Position numbers and translations under genes: made by a program
Shown here: positions 8,728 to 17,429 of the stretch, one piece after another
How positions within the stretch are numbered: the first letter of the stretch is position 1
How the letters are laid out: each line of letters starts with the position of its first letter
The notes under the pieces: generated by a model
Seen by the model: the letters and a program-made list of their open reading frames with translations, nothing else
What the model was told of the DNA's origin: nothing
Databases searched by the model: none
DNA from: Myxococcales bacterium
GTDB taxonomy: Bacteria > Myxococcota_A > Polyangia > Palsa-1104
DNA length: 37,951 nucleotides
Direction of reading: 5' to 3'
Assembly (NCBI GenBank): GCA_028287105.1
Contig: JAQBQH010000239.1
Coordinates: forward strand, 1 to 37,951

Positions 8728-9330
8728 ATGTACCAGGGATGGCTTCTCGGGCGCGAAGAGCCGCGCTGCGACGGCGCGTTCGCGGCGCTCGAGCGCACGC
8801 ACCTCGGCGACGACGCGTGGATCGACCTGGCGCGCGGCTGGCTCGCCGGCCACGCCGCGCTCTTCGACGAGCTGCGCCAGACGGTCGCGTGGCGCGAGGA
8901 GTCGCGCAAGATGTACGACCGCGTCGTCGACGTGCCGCGCCTCGTCGCCGTGCTCGCGCCGCCCGCGCGTCCCCCCGTCGTAGAGCGCATGCGCGTGGCG
9001 CTCGAGCTGAAGTACGCGACCTCGTTTCCGCGCGTCTCCCTGGCGCTCTATCGCGACGGCAGCGACAGCGTCGCCTGGCACGGCGATTACGTCGCGCGCA
9101 AGCTGTCCGAGGCGCTGGTGGCGACGGTGTCGATCGGTGCGCCGCGCAAATTCCTCTTGCGCCCGACCGGCGGCGGCCCTTCGCGCGCGCTCTCGATCGG
9201 CTGCGGCGATCTGCTCGTCATGGGCGGCAGCTGCCAGCGCACGCACCAGCACGCGATCCCGAAGGTCGCGCGCGCCGAGCCGCGCATCGCCATCATGTTC
9301 CGCCCGGTCTGGGACGAACCCGCGCCCTGA
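8728..9330 (+). CDS. alkB: Alpha-ketoglutarate-dependent dioxygenase AlkB family
   Basis: A 200-residue Fe(II)/2-oxoglutarate dioxygenase that would oxidatively remove alkyl groups from DNA or RNA bases. The iron triad is visible as H118-x-D120 (AWHGDYV) and H175 (THQHAIPK), and the 2-oxoglutarate-binding arginines as R186 and R192 (EPRIAIMFRP). The nucleotide-recognition lid precedes the triad (SLALYRDGSDSVAWHGD). Length is normal for bacterial AlkB. It is transcribed away from the CAP lipoprotein across a 164-bp gap, and its stop codon directly abuts the stop of the convergent DJ-1-like gene (TGATCA). No Ada-box regulator is visible nearby. Substrate preference (DNA, RNA or tRNA) cannot be told. 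Confidence 0.93.
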   Translation: MYQGWLLGREEPRCDGAFAALERTHLGDDAWIDLARGWLAGHAALFDELRQTVAWREESRKMYDRVVDVPRLVAVLAPPARPPVVERMRVALELKYATSFPRVSLALYRDGSDSVAWHGDYVARKLSEALVATVSIGAPRKFLLRPTGGGPSRALSIGCGDLLVMGGSCQRTHQHAIPKVARAEPRIAIMFRPVWDEPAP

Positions 9331-10068
9331 TCAGGCCGCCGCGGCGCGCTGGCTGCGCGCGCGCAGCTCGCCGATGACCGCCCGCGCGACCGGCCGCGCC
9401 GACTTCGGCCCGACGCCGGTGATGAACGGCAACGACACGCACATGTGCCGCGGGTTCATCGCGCCGCGCAGCGGATCGAGCGCCGGCAGGTCGACGCCCT
9501 CTTGCCGCAGCACCCGCTCGTTCGAGAGCGGCAGCGGCAGGAACGACTTGTCGACGGCGCCCGCCGGGATGAGCACGTCGTCGAGGAGCTGCGGAAATCC
9601 GGTGAGCTGCTTGCCGGCGGCGATCGAGTGGCCGTCGACCCGCACCAGCGCGAACGTCGACGTGGCGTGGCACACCGCCGAGAGGATGCGATTCGTCTCG
9701 TAGAGCTCGGCGATCTTGGCGTGCAGCCCCTCGTTGCGGTTGACGTCGAAGAGACAGCCGTGGCCGCCGGGTAGGTAGATGGCCTCGTAGTCCGCCGGCT
9801 CGAGCTCCGCCACCGGCCGCACCGTCGCGAGCGCCGCTTCGATCTCCCGGCCGCGCGGCGTCGAAGGCGCGATGCTGCCGGCCATCCCCAGCCCGAAGAG
9901 CGACAGCGGCCCGGTGCGGCGCAGGCTCATCGGATCGGCGCGCGGCGGCGTGCCGTCGACGGTGAAGAGGTCGATTTCGAAGCCGGCCTTTTTGAACTCG
10001 TCGTAGGCGCCGTAGAGCTCTTCCCAGTGGTACCCGACGGTGCTCACGACGATGGGGATTTTGACCAT
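9331..10068 (-). CDS. DJ-1/PfpI superfamily protein, Hsp31/type 1 glutamine amidotransferase-like
   Basis: A 245-residue protein of the DJ-1/PfpI fold. The nucleophile elbow is at AVCHATST (Cys133-His134), the oxyanion-forming loop is LPGGHGCLFD (about 99-108), and an N-terminal conserved Glu is near residue 17. These are typical of Hsp31-type glyoxalase III, deglycase-like or chaperone proteins rather than true amidotransferases. The size fits the Hsp31 group, longer than DJ-1 itself. It is a cytosolic stress-related protein by family analogy. The gene converges on alkB with no intervening bases. The family is clear; the substrate is inferred only. Confidence 0.88.
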   Translation of the reverse strand: MVKIPIVVSTVGYHWEELYGAYDEFKKAGFEIDLFTVDGTPPRADPMSLRRTGPLSLFGLGMAGSIAPSTPRGREIEAALATVRPVAELEPADYEAIYLPGGHGCLFDVNRNEGLHAKIAELYETNRILSAVCHATSTFALVRVDGHSIAAGKQLTGFPQLLDDVLIPAGAVDKSFLPLPLSNERVLRQEGVDLPALDPLRGAMNPRHMCVSLPFITGVGPKSARPVARAVIGELRARSQRAAAA

Positions 10069-10175
10069 CGTCCCAATGTAGAGCGCGGCGACCAGAAGAC
10101 AACCCGACGCCGGGTCGCATGATCGCGCGATGCCTCAACCTTGCCTCGGGCGGTCCGCGTGCCGATAACCAGAAC

Positions 10176-12770
10176 GTGCCAGCGCCCGTCGACGATCACG
10201 CGGGATTCGTACACGTGCGCGGCGCGCGCGAGCACAACCTGAAGGACATCGACGTCGATCTGCCGCGCGACGCGCTCGTCGTCTTCACGGGGGTGTCGGG
10301 GTCGGGCAAGTCGTCGCTCGCCTTCGGCACGCTCTACGCCGAGGCGCAGCGGCGCTATCTCGAATCGGTCTCGCCCTATGCGCGACGCCTGTTCGACCAG
10401 ATGCCGGTGCCCGAGGTCGACGAGATCGACGGGCTCCCCCCGGCGGTGGCGCTCCAGCAGCAGCGCGGCTCGCCGACGACGCGCTCGTCCGTCGGCAGCG
10501 TGACGACGCTGTCGAACCTCCTGCGCATGCTCTACTCGCGCGCCGGCACCTATCCCGCGCGTCAGGCGCACCTCGACGCCGAGGCCTTCTCGCCCAACAC
10601 GCCGGCCGGCGCCTGTCCGCGCTGTCACGGCCTGGGCCGCGTCTACGAGGCCACCGAGCGCTCGATGGTGCCCGACGACGCGCTCAGCATCCGCGAGCGC
10701 GCCATCGCCGCCTGGCCCCCGGCGTGGCACGGCCAGAACCTGCGCGACATGCTCGTCACGCTCGGCTACGACATCGATCGTCCGTGGCGCGAGCTGCCCA
10801 AAAAAGATCGCGACTGGATCCTCTTCACCGACGAGCAGCCGGTGGTGCCGGTCTACATCGGCTACGACGGCAAGGAGGCGCGCCGCGCCGCCAAGCGCAA
10901 GGAGGAGCCGAGCTATCTGGGCAACTTCTCGAGCGCGCGCCGCTACGTCCTCAGCACCTTCGCCACCACCGAGAGCCCGTCGATCAAGAAGCGGGTGGCG
11001 CGCTATCTGGTGAACAGCGAGTGTCCGCTCTGCCACGGCAAGCGGCTGCGTCGCGAGTCGCTCTCGGTCACCTTCGCCGGCTACGACATCGCCGATTTCT
11101 CCAAGCTGCCGCTCAAGCGGCTGGCCGCGCTCATGCGCCCCTACGCCGCCGGCAGCGCCGCCGACCTCGGCAAGATGGGCGTGGCCCATCCGGAGAAGGC
11201 GGCGGTGGCGCAGCGCATCGCCGAAGATCTGGTGGCGCGGCTGGCGGTGCTGCTCGATCTCGGGCTCGGCTATCTGGCGCTCGATCGCAATACGCCGACG
11301 CTGTCGCCGGGCGAGCTGCAGCGACTGCGGCTGGCGACGCAGGTGCGCTCGAGCCTGTTCGGCGTCGTCTATGTGCTCGACGAGCCGTCGGCGGGGCTGC
11401 ATCCCGCGGACACCGAGGCGCTCTTGCAGGCGCTCGTTCGCCTGAAGGCGTCGGGCAACTCGCTCTTCGTCGTGGAGCACGAGCTGGACGTCATCCGCCG
11501 CGCCGACTGGATCGTCGACGTCGGTCCTGCGGCCGGCCAGCACGGCGGGCGCGTGCTCTACAGCGGCCCGCCCGAGGGGCTGGCGCGCGTCGAGGAGTCG
11601 CAGACGCGCCGCTACCTGTTCGCCGAGGCGGTGCTGCCCGACCGGAAGCCGCGTGCGCCGCGCGGCTGGCTGGCGCTGCGCGACGTCACGCGCAACAACC
11701 TGCATCGGCTCGCCGTCGATCTTCCGGTCGGGGTCTTCACGACGGTGACCGGCGTGTCGGGCTCGGGCAAGTCGAGCCTGGTGAGCCAGGTGCTGGTGGA
11801 GCTCGTCGCCGAGCGGCTCGGCCATCCGCTCCCCACCGACGAAGACGAGGTGGAAGAGCGGGAGCGCACCGCCGCGGCCGCGCTCGAGGGTCGCATCACC
11901 GCGGGCATGGAGGGCATCCGGCGGCTGGTGCGCGTGGATCAGAAGCCGATCGGCCGCACGCCGCGCTCCAACCTCGCCACCTATACGGGCCTGTTCGATC
12001 ACGTGCGCAAGCTGTTCGCGGCAACGAAGGCGGCGCGGGCGCGGCACTACGACGCCGGTCGCTTCTCGTTCAACGTGGCCAAGGGGCGCTGCGAGACCTG
12101 CGAAGGCGAGGGCTTCGTGATGGTCGAGCTCCTCTTTTTGCCGAGCGTGTACGCGCCCTGTCCGACGTGCCACGGCGCGCGCTACAACGCCAAGACGCTC
12201 GAGATCGCGTATCGCGACAAGAGCATCGCCGACGTCCTCGCCATGACCGTCGACAAGGCGTGGGCCTTCTTCGCCGAGGAGCCGCACGTGCATCGTGCGC
12301 TCGACGTGGTGCGCGAAGTGGGGCTCGGCTATCTGCGGCTCGGGCAGCCGGCGACCGAGCTGTCCGGCGGCGAGGCGCAGCGGATCAAGCTCGCCACCGA
12401 GCTGCAGCGCATCCAGCGCGGCGACACGCTCTACATCCTCGACGAGCCGACCACCGGGCTGCACCCCGCGGACGTCGAGAAGCTGATGGCGCAGCTCGAC
12501 CGGCTCGTCGACGCCGGCAACAGCGTCGTCGTCGTGGAGCACGACATGCGCGTGGTCGCCGGCAGCGACTGGATCGTCGACATGGGCCCCGGCGCGGGAG
12601 ACGAGGGCGGCCACATCGTCGCGGCCGGCACGCCCGACGAGGTCGCGCAGGCGGCGCGCAGCCGGACCGCGCCCTATCTGGCGCGCTTCCTGGCGAACAC
12701 GGTGCGGCGTCGCCCCAATGACGAGGTCGGCGGCGTCGGCGAGTCGGACGCGCGCGTGCCGCAGCCGTGA
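10176..12770 (+). CDS. UvrA-like ABC ATPase lacking the UvrB-binding insert (UvrA2/DrrC class)
   Basis: A tandem ABC ATPase of the UvrA family, 864 residues from a GTG at 10176; an ATG at 10119 is an alternative, but its leader has poorer codon use and neither has a Shine-Dalgarno. Both P-loops are intact (GVSGSGKSS in each half). The first signature is LSPGE instead of LSGGE; the second is canonical [15 protein letters not shown]. Zinc-module cysteines are present ([24 protein letters not shown] with CPTCHGAR). After the first P-loop half the chain passes straight to the [13 protein letters not shown] block, so the UvrB-binding and first zinc insertion of canonical UvrA are missing. Such short paralogues occur as accessory repair proteins or as drug-tolerance proteins like DrrC. 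A general excision-repair role is therefore less likely. Confidence 0.9.
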   Translation: MPAPVDDHAGFVHVRGAREHNLKDIDVDLPRDALVVFTGVSGSGKSSLAFGTLYAEAQRRYLESVSPYARRLFDQMPVPEVDEIDGLPPAVALQQQRGSPTTRSSVGSVTTLSNLLRMLYSRAGTYPARQAHLDAEAFSPNTPAGACPRCHGLGRVYEATERSMVPDDALSIRERAIAAWPPAWHGQNLRDMLVTLGYDIDRPWRELPKKDRDWILFTDEQPVVPVYIGYDGKEARRAAKRKEEPSYLGNFSSARRYVLSTFATTESPSIKKRVARYLVNSECPLCHGKRLRRESLSVTFAGYDIADFSKLPLKRLAALMRPYAAGSAADLGKMGVAHPEKAAVAQRIAEDLVARLAVLLDLGLGYLALDRNTPTLSPGELQRLRLATQVRSSLFGVVYVLDEPSAGLHPADTEALLQALVRLKASGNSLFVVEHELDVIRRADWIVDVGPAAGQHGGRVLYSGPPEGLARVEESQTRRYLFAEAVLPDRKPRAPRGWLALRDVTRNNLHRLAVDLPVGVFTTVTGVSGSGKSSLVSQVLVELVAERLGHPLPTDEDEVEERERTAAAALEGRITAGMEGIRRLVRVDQKPIGRTPRSNLATYTGLFDHVRKLFAATKAARARHYDAGRFSFNVAKGRCETCEGEGFVMVELLFLPSVYAPCPTCHGARYNAKTLEIAYRDKSIADVLAMTVDKAWAFFAEEPHVHRALDVVREVGLGYLRLGQPATELSGGEAQRIKLATELQRIQRGDTLYILDEPTTGLHPADVEKLMAQLDRLVDAGNSVVVVEHDMRVVAGSDWIVDMGPGAGDEGGHIVAAGTPDEVAQAARSRTAPYLARFLANTVRRRPNDEVGGVGESDARVPQP

Positions 12771-12777
12771 ACCGGCG

Positions 12778-13146
12778 CTATGGCCCGCTCGGCACGAACA
12801 CGAGCGAGTAGCTGAGCCGGCGCGCGCGACCGGGGAAGCGCGGAAACTTCCAGGCGCGCACGCGCGTCTCCACGCAGGAGGCGATCGGCGTCGGCAGCGG
12901 ACCGTCGACGACGACGTCGGAGACGTCGCCCGCCGGCTGCACCTCGACCTCCACGTGCCCTTTGGTCGCGGGCGACTCCGGCGCCAGCTCGTAGCAGCCG
13001 CGCAGCGCGCGGACGTGACCCTTGGCCGCCGATGCCAGCGCGTCGTCGTCTGGTGCCAGCGCGCGCGCCGCGGCCGCCGCCGGCAGCGCCGCGATCGTCG
13101 CCACCGTCGCTGCCGTCGCGAGGCGCAGTGCGAGTCGTCGCAGCAT
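12778..13146 (-). CDS. Secreted AgmX/TonB C-terminal-like small protein
   Basis: A 122-residue protein. The start at 13146 is preferred because it opens directly into a signal peptide (Arg-rich, then an Ala-rich core ending near AAARA); the frame runs 15 codons further upstream. The mature part contains one small domain: HVRALRGCYELAPES, then HVEVEVQPAGDVSDVVVDG, then ASCVETRVRAWKFP. This matches the AgmX/PglI/TonB C-terminal-type domain common in myxobacterial envelope and gliding proteins, with the usual two cysteines (from RGCYE and ASCVE). It is probably periplasmic. It is convergent with the UvrA-like gene (7 bp gap) and divergent from the PQQ protein. The precise function is unknown. 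Confidence 0.7.
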   Translation of the reverse strand: MLRRLALRLATAATVATIAALPAAAAARALAPDDDALASAAKGHVRALRGCYELAPESPATKGHVEVEVQPAGDVSDVVVDGPLPTPIASCVETRVRAWKFPRFPGRARRLSYSLVFVPSGP

Positions 13147-13375
13147 GGGCTCGAACGTTGCGCGATCGATGCCACCCGATCCCCGGACCACGCTTCGTAC
13201 AGATGCACGGCGCCGCGTGACGAACGTCGGCGTGCGATGGCGTTGGCCCGCCGCAAAAGTGGAAGCCTGACGTGCCGCGTCACGAAATTATCCAGCCGTT
13301 ATGATTGGTTCTATCATTCCGCGATTGCACGTCACCGGTCGCGGACCGAGAGCCGAAGGCAGCGAGGTGACCTGC

Positions 13376-15124
13376 ATGCTCCGATTCCGCCTTCCACGTC
13401 CACTGATCGCCGCCTTCGTTCCACTCGCGCTCTTCCCCATCCTCGCCGCCTACAGCTGCGAGCAGCCCGAGGCGCACACGCCGCGCGGGCAGTGGCCCGT
13501 CTGGGGCGGCAATCTCCACAACACGCACGAGGCCGACGGCGAGAGCGCCATCACGCCGGCCAACGTCGCGACGCTCGCGCCGCGCTGGGTCTTCGAGACC
13601 ATCGGCAACGTCTCGGCCATTCCCACCGTCGCCGACGGGCGCGTCTACGCCGTCGACTGGGGCGTGCTGGCGGCGGGCGGCGGCAAGCTGTGGGCGATCG
13701 ACCAGGCCACCGGCCACGAGATCTGGTCCAAGCCGATCCTCTCGTACACCGGCAACCTCTTGACCTCGATCTCGCGCACCAGCCCGGCGATCGCCGGCAA
13801 TCTGCTCCTCATCGGCGATCTGCGCAGCCAGCCCACCGCCATCGTCGACGTCCCCGGCGGAGCGGGCGCGTCGCTGTACGCGATCGATCGCAACGACGGC
13901 CATCTCGTGTGGCGCACCAAGCTCGATCCGCATCCGCTCGCCGTCGTCACGCAGTCGCCGGTCGTCTATCGCGGCCGGGTCTACGTCGGTGTGTCGTCGC
14001 AGGAAGAGGCGGCGGCGCGGCTCGCCTATCCGTGCTGCAGCTTTCGCGGCAGCATGGTCGCGGTCGATCTCGCGACCGGCGCCATCGTCTGGCAGCGCTA
14101 CATGACGCCGCCCAACGGCGGGCAGCCGGGCGGCTTCGCCGGCGTCGCCGTGTGGGGGAGCTCGCCGCCCATCGACGCCGCGCGCAACCTGGTCTACGTC
14201 GCCACCGGGAACAACTACAGCGTGCCCGAGGTGCTGCAGAGCTGCCTCGTCGCGCACCAGGGCGATCCCCAGGGGCAACAGCACGAATGCTACGAGCGCT
14301 ACGACGTCCCCGACAACTACGCCGACTCGATCCTGGCGCTCGACCTCGACAGCGGCGAGGTGCGCTGGACGCAGAAGCTGCAGAACTACGGCGCCTGGAC
14401 CTTCGCCTGCGACAAGCGCATCGCGCCGTGGCTGATCACGAACCCCGAGAACTGCCGCGACCTCGACGCGCAGGACTTCGACTTCGGTCAGGCGCCGATG
14501 CTCTACACCGCCAAGGTCGGCGGGAGGGCGCGCGATCTGGTCGCCGCCGGACAGAAGAACGGCGTCTTCTGGGCGCTCGACCCCGACGACGGCAAGATCG
14601 TGTGGACGACCTCGGTCGGCCCGGGCGGGGTCCTCGGCGGCATGGAGTTCGGCGCCGCCACCGACGGGCAGCGCATCTACACGCAGGTGACCAACTTCGA
14701 CCACACCGAGCTCGCGCTCACGGCCGGGCAGCACGCGGGGCAGACCGCGCACGGCGGCATGTGGGCGGCGCTCGACGCCGGCACGGGGCAGCTCCTGTGG
14801 CAGACCCCCGATCCGAGCAGCTTCCGTCCGCTCACCGGCGACATCGTGCATCCGGTGTGGGGCGCCGGCCTCGGCGACGGCTTCTTCGGCGTCGCCATGG
14901 GGCCGATGACCGTGGCCGCGGGAGTCGTCTACGCCGGCTCGTTCGATCGCGAAGGGCACATGTACGCGCTCGACGCAGCGACGGGGCAGATTCTATGGAG
15001 CTTCGCCAGCGGCGGATCGATCATGTCGGCCCCGGCCATCGCGGGCGGCATGCTCTTCTGGGGCTCCGGCTACCAGCAGGGCTTCAACAACAACAAGATC
15101 TACGCCTTCGGATTGCCGCGCTAG
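13376..15124 (+). CDS. Secreted PQQ-type beta-propeller dehydrogenase-like protein
   Basis: A 582-residue exported protein. The start at 13376 follows GAGGTG and begins a signal sequence ending near AAYSCEQ, possibly a lipoprotein. The body has repeated propeller-blade motifs (GKLWAIDQATGHEIW, SLYAIDRNDGHLVW, SMVAVDLATGAIVW, SILALDLDSGEVRW, MYALDAATGQILW). An adjacent cysteine pair (YPCCSFRG) recalls the vicinal disulfide used by PQQ alcohol dehydrogenases, and GNNYSVP resembles the segment near the catalytic site. The closest known functional group is PQQ alcohol or polyvinyl-alcohol dehydrogenase. No cytochrome c motif is present, so electrons would go to a separate carrier. PQQ use is inferred; no pqq synthesis genes are in the window. 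Confidence 0.85.
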   Translation: MLRFRLPRPLIAAFVPLALFPILAAYSCEQPEAHTPRGQWPVWGGNLHNTHEADGESAITPANVATLAPRWVFETIGNVSAIPTVADGRVYAVDWGVLAAGGGKLWAIDQATGHEIWSKPILSYTGNLLTSISRTSPAIAGNLLLIGDLRSQPTAIVDVPGGAGASLYAIDRNDGHLVWRTKLDPHPLAVVTQSPVVYRGRVYVGVSSQEEAAARLAYPCCSFRGSMVAVDLATGAIVWQRYMTPPNGGQPGGFAGVAVWGSSPPIDAARNLVYVATGNNYSVPEVLQSCLVAHQGDPQGQQHECYERYDVPDNYADSILALDLDSGEVRWTQKLQNYGAWTFACDKRIAPWLITNPENCRDLDAQDFDFGQAPMLYTAKVGGRARDLVAAGQKNGVFWALDPDDGKIVWTTSVGPGGVLGGMEFGAATDGQRIYTQVTNFDHTELALTAGQHAGQTAHGGMWAALDAGTGQLLWQTPDPSSFRPLTGDIVHPVWGAGLGDGFFGVAMGPMTVAAGVVYAGSFDREGHMYALDAATGQILWSFASGGSIMSAPAIAGGMLFWGSGYQQGFNNNKIYAFGLPR

Positions 15125-15155
15125 CGGCGTAGCATCGCCGGCTCAGGAGGACGAC

Positions 15156-15530
15156 ATGGCAATCGACCCGCGCGGCAGCGACCTCAAGCGGTTCCTCGAG
15201 GAAGACCAGACCGGCCCCGTCGTGATGTTGAACCTGCTTCGCTTCGTCGGCGGCGGCGGCGAGGCCAGCTACGTCGACTATGCGCGCGCGATCGCCCCCT
15301 TCTTGGCCAAGGTCGGTGGCGAGGTGGTCTACGCCGGCCGTGGGTCGACGGTGCTCGTCGCCGAGCCGGGCCAAGCGTGGGACGCGGTGCTGCTGGTCCG
15401 CTATCCCGACCGCGCCGCCTTTTGCCGCATGGTCGCCGATCCCGACTACCAGCGCATCACGCACCTGCGCACCGTCGCGCTCGAGGAAGCGGTCCTGCAG
15501 GCGACCACTCCCTGGCTTGGCTCGCGCTGA
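15156..15530 (+). CDS. DUF1330 domain-containing protein
   Basis: A 124-residue ferredoxin-like (dimeric alpha-beta barrel) protein with the DUF1330 pattern: GPVVMLNLLRF near 20-30, SYVDYARAIAPFLAKVGGEVVYAG, then WDAVLLVRYPDRAAFCRMVADPDYQ. A good Shine-Dalgarno (AGGAGGACGAC) precedes the ATG. It follows the PQQ protein by 31 bases and is probably in the same transcript. Proteins of this fold often act as small monooxygenases or ligand-binding proteins, but DUF1330 members have no firm function. It ends 16 bases from the convergent 14-gene operon. Confidence 0.85.
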   Translation: MAIDPRGSDLKRFLEEDQTGPVVMLNLLRFVGGGGEASYVDYARAIAPFLAKVGGEVVYAGRGSTVLVAEPGQAWDAVLLVRYPDRAAFCRMVADPDYQRITHLRTVALEEAVLQATTPWLGSR

Positions 15531-15546
15531 GATCGTCGAAGACGAA

Positions 15547-16314
15547 TCAGTCGAAGGCGGCTAGCGCGTCGGCGTCGTCGGTGGCGAGGAGGTCGTGCAG
15601 CACCGTGGTCATGCGGCGGAAGGTGAGGCCGGTCATGGCGACGTGGTTGAGGCCGAGGCCGAGCTCCAGGCGGTGGCGGCCCTCGACCCGACGCACGCCG
15701 GTGATGAGCACGGTCATGGCGGTGGGGCCGAACGACGTGGCGCGGAAGACGGGCGGATCGTCGCTGTGCTCGATGATCGAGCTGACCGAGAGGCCGCCGG
15801 CGCCCATGGCGCCCATCCCCGGCCAGCGATAGGCGGCGAAGTGGATGGCGCTGAGGATGCTGCGCCACAGGAGCGTGTTGGGGCGCCGCGCCACGATCTT
15901 CGTGACCTTGGTGTCGTTCATCGGCCGCGCCTGCGCCGCGCGAATCTCGTCGGCGATGGCGGCCACGCTCTTGCCGTCGGCGTCGCGCACGACGATGGCC
16001 GAGAGGTAGCTCTTGCCGTTCTCGCTGAGCGCGACCGGCAGGTTGACCGACACGTGATCGAACTCGACGACGCGATCGCCGAGCGGCGTGCGCAGATAGG
16101 CGCGGTTGATCTCGGGCACCTCGCGGGCGGTGAGCGCCAGCGCCTTGATGACCAGCGCCGGATACGACAGCCGCGAGCCGCGCGCGCGATGGCGCTCGAC
16201 GATCGCCGTGACGTCGACCTCGAGCGTACCCGGGTTGAAGAACGAGTCGCGGGCGAGCGCGCGCAGCTGATGCGCCAAGAACCACTCGTCGAGCGTCGGC
16301 TTGCGCAGGCTCAC
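15547..16314 (-). CDS. Stand-alone E2/CAT-fold acyltransferase
   Basis: A 255-residue protein starting at GTG 16314, which overlaps the stop of the preceding Rieske gene as GTGA. The fold is the catalytic domain of 2-oxoacid dehydrogenase E2 or chloramphenicol acetyltransferase: NPGTLEVDVTAIVERHRARG, SYPALVIKALALTAREVPEINR, VNLPVALSENGKSYLSAIVVRDADG and a C-terminal active-site block GLNHVAMTG. The catalytic His is present (H224), but the usual Asp of the HxxxDG motif is Thr228. It lacks lipoyl and E1-binding domains, and no E1 or E3 gene is near, so a housekeeping dehydrogenase role is excluded. As the last gene of the operon it probably transfers an acyl group (from CoA or another thioester) to the pathway product. 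The acyl donor is unknown. Confidence 0.8.
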   Translation of the reverse strand: MSLRKPTLDEWFLAHQLRALARDSFFNPGTLEVDVTAIVERHRARGSRLSYPALVIKALALTAREVPEINRAYLRTPLGDRVVEFDHVSVNLPVALSENGKSYLSAIVVRDADGKSVAAIADEIRAAQARPMNDTKVTKIVARRPNTLLWRSILSAIHFAAYRWPGMGAMGAGGLSVSSIIEHSDDPPVFRATSFGPTAMTVLITGVRRVEGRHRLELGLGLNHVAMTGLTFRRMTTVLHDLLATDDADALAAFD

Positions 16315-17429
16315 GAGCGCTGCGCCCGCTCGAGCGCGGCCAGCTCGGGCGGCGCCTTGGACCAGCGCGAGAGCGGCAGCTGGTTGGCGTATTGGATGAA
16401 GCGCGCCACCGAGCGGTCGACCGGCAGGAGGTTGCGCGGATTGAAGCGCATGTTGGGGAACGCCTTGACGTCGTCGTCCTGGAGCAGCGCCAGCAGCGCC
16501 ATGGTGAGACCCATGAGCGCGCGGGTGGCGAGCGCGCCGCCGAGGCCGGGCCGTCGGCGCGCCAGGATGAAGATGTCGACCTCGCTCGGTCCGTCGTCGG
16601 TCGGCACGCAGCCCCACAGGATGTGCAAGGGCGGCAGCGCGAAGCCGTCGCCGCGAAAGCGCTGCTCGCGACCGTAGGTGATGGCGGCGATGCTGCCGCC
16701 GGCGACGCGCAGCGTGTAGCCGAAGCGCGCGCCGATGAGCCAGCGTCCCAGCCGTTGCCGCCAGCTCGCGCCCGCGGCGAGGGTTCCCGAGAGCTTCCAG
16801 TCGGCCACGCCCGCTTCGCGCTCGGCGACCTCGAGCGCGAAGTCGACGTCGAGGTCATGGACGCTGCCGAAGTGCTGGAGGTCGATGCCGCCCGCCATCA
16901 TGGCGTGGTGGTGCGCGTAGAGGCGCACCCGTCCGAGATGCCAGGCGGCAACGTCGGCGTCCTCGAGCCCGGGGCAGACCGGCAGCGCATGCGCAGCGAC
17001 GGCAGCCGAGTAGATCCAGACGAAGCCGTAGCGCTCCTCGACGGGGTAGGCCTCGAGCCGCGCGCCCGTGGGAGCCGCCTCGCCGCAGCGCGTGCCGGTG
17101 CAGGCGCCATGCTCGTTGAAGCGCCACTGATGGAAGTAGCACTGGATCTGATCGCCCACGACGGTGCCGTTGGCCAGATCGGCGCCCATGTGCGGGCAGA
17201 AGGCGTCGAGCGCGCGCGCGCGGCCGTCTTCGCCGCGATAGACCACGAGCCGCTGCCGGCCGATACGGACCGATCGCGCCCGCTTGGGACGCAAGCCCGG
17301 CGACGGTAGCGCCGGGTACCAACCTTCGGTCAGCGCCTCGTGATTGTTGAACGCGCGCTGGCGATGGAGCGGCTGCGTGTGCAGGTTCTCCTCGAGGGTG
17401 TGGCCGTCCTTGGGCGCGCGCGCGCTCAT
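16311..17429 (-). CDS. Rieske non-heme iron oxygenase 1
   Basis: A 372-residue oxygenase alpha subunit. The Rieske 2Fe-2S ligands are C78-P-H80 and C97-xx-H100 (FCPHMGADLANG, CYFHQW). The mononuclear iron site is D183-xx-H186-xxxx-H191 (GGIDLQHFGSVHD), and a late acidic patch (LLQDDDVKAF) probably supplies the third ligand. The domain order and the CPHMGA form resemble KshA/DAF-36-type oxygenases acting on steroids and other hydrophobic substrates, but this is family analogy. ATG 17429 overlaps the methyltransferase stop as ATGA, and its own stop overlaps the acyltransferase start. It is a clear paralogue of Rieske oxygenase 3 in the same operon. Electrons would come from the operon's ferredoxin. 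Confidence 0.9.
   Translation of the reverse strand: MSARAPKDGHTLEENLHTQPLHRQRAFNNHEALTEGWYPALPSPGLRPKRARSVRIGRQRLVVYRGEDGRARALDAFCPHMGADLANGTVVGDQIQCYFHQWRFNEHGACTGTRCGEAAPTGARLEAYPVEERYGFVWIYSAAVAAHALPVCPGLEDADVAAWHLGRVRLYAHHHAMMAGGIDLQHFGSVHDLDVDFALEVAEREAGVADWKLSGTLAAGASWRQRLGRWLIGARFGYTLRVAGGSIAAITYGREQRFRGDGFALPPLHILWGCVPTDDGPSEVDIFILARRRPGLGGALATRALMGLTMALLALLQDDDVKAFPNMRFNPRNLLPVDRSVARFIQYANQLPLSRWSKAPPELAALERAQRS

Noticed and set aside
10044-13283. Very long minus-strand frame (over 1000 codons) antisense to the UvrA-like gene
   Set aside because: Its translation is low-complexity Arg/Ala/His-rich, and the opposite frame encodes an intact UvrA-type ATPase. It is a GC-rich shadow frame.
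15547-16314. Interpretation as E2 of a pyruvate or 2-oxoglutarate dehydrogenase complex
   Set aside because: No lipoyl domain, subunit-binding domain, E1 or E3 gene; the gene is embedded in the oxygenase operon.
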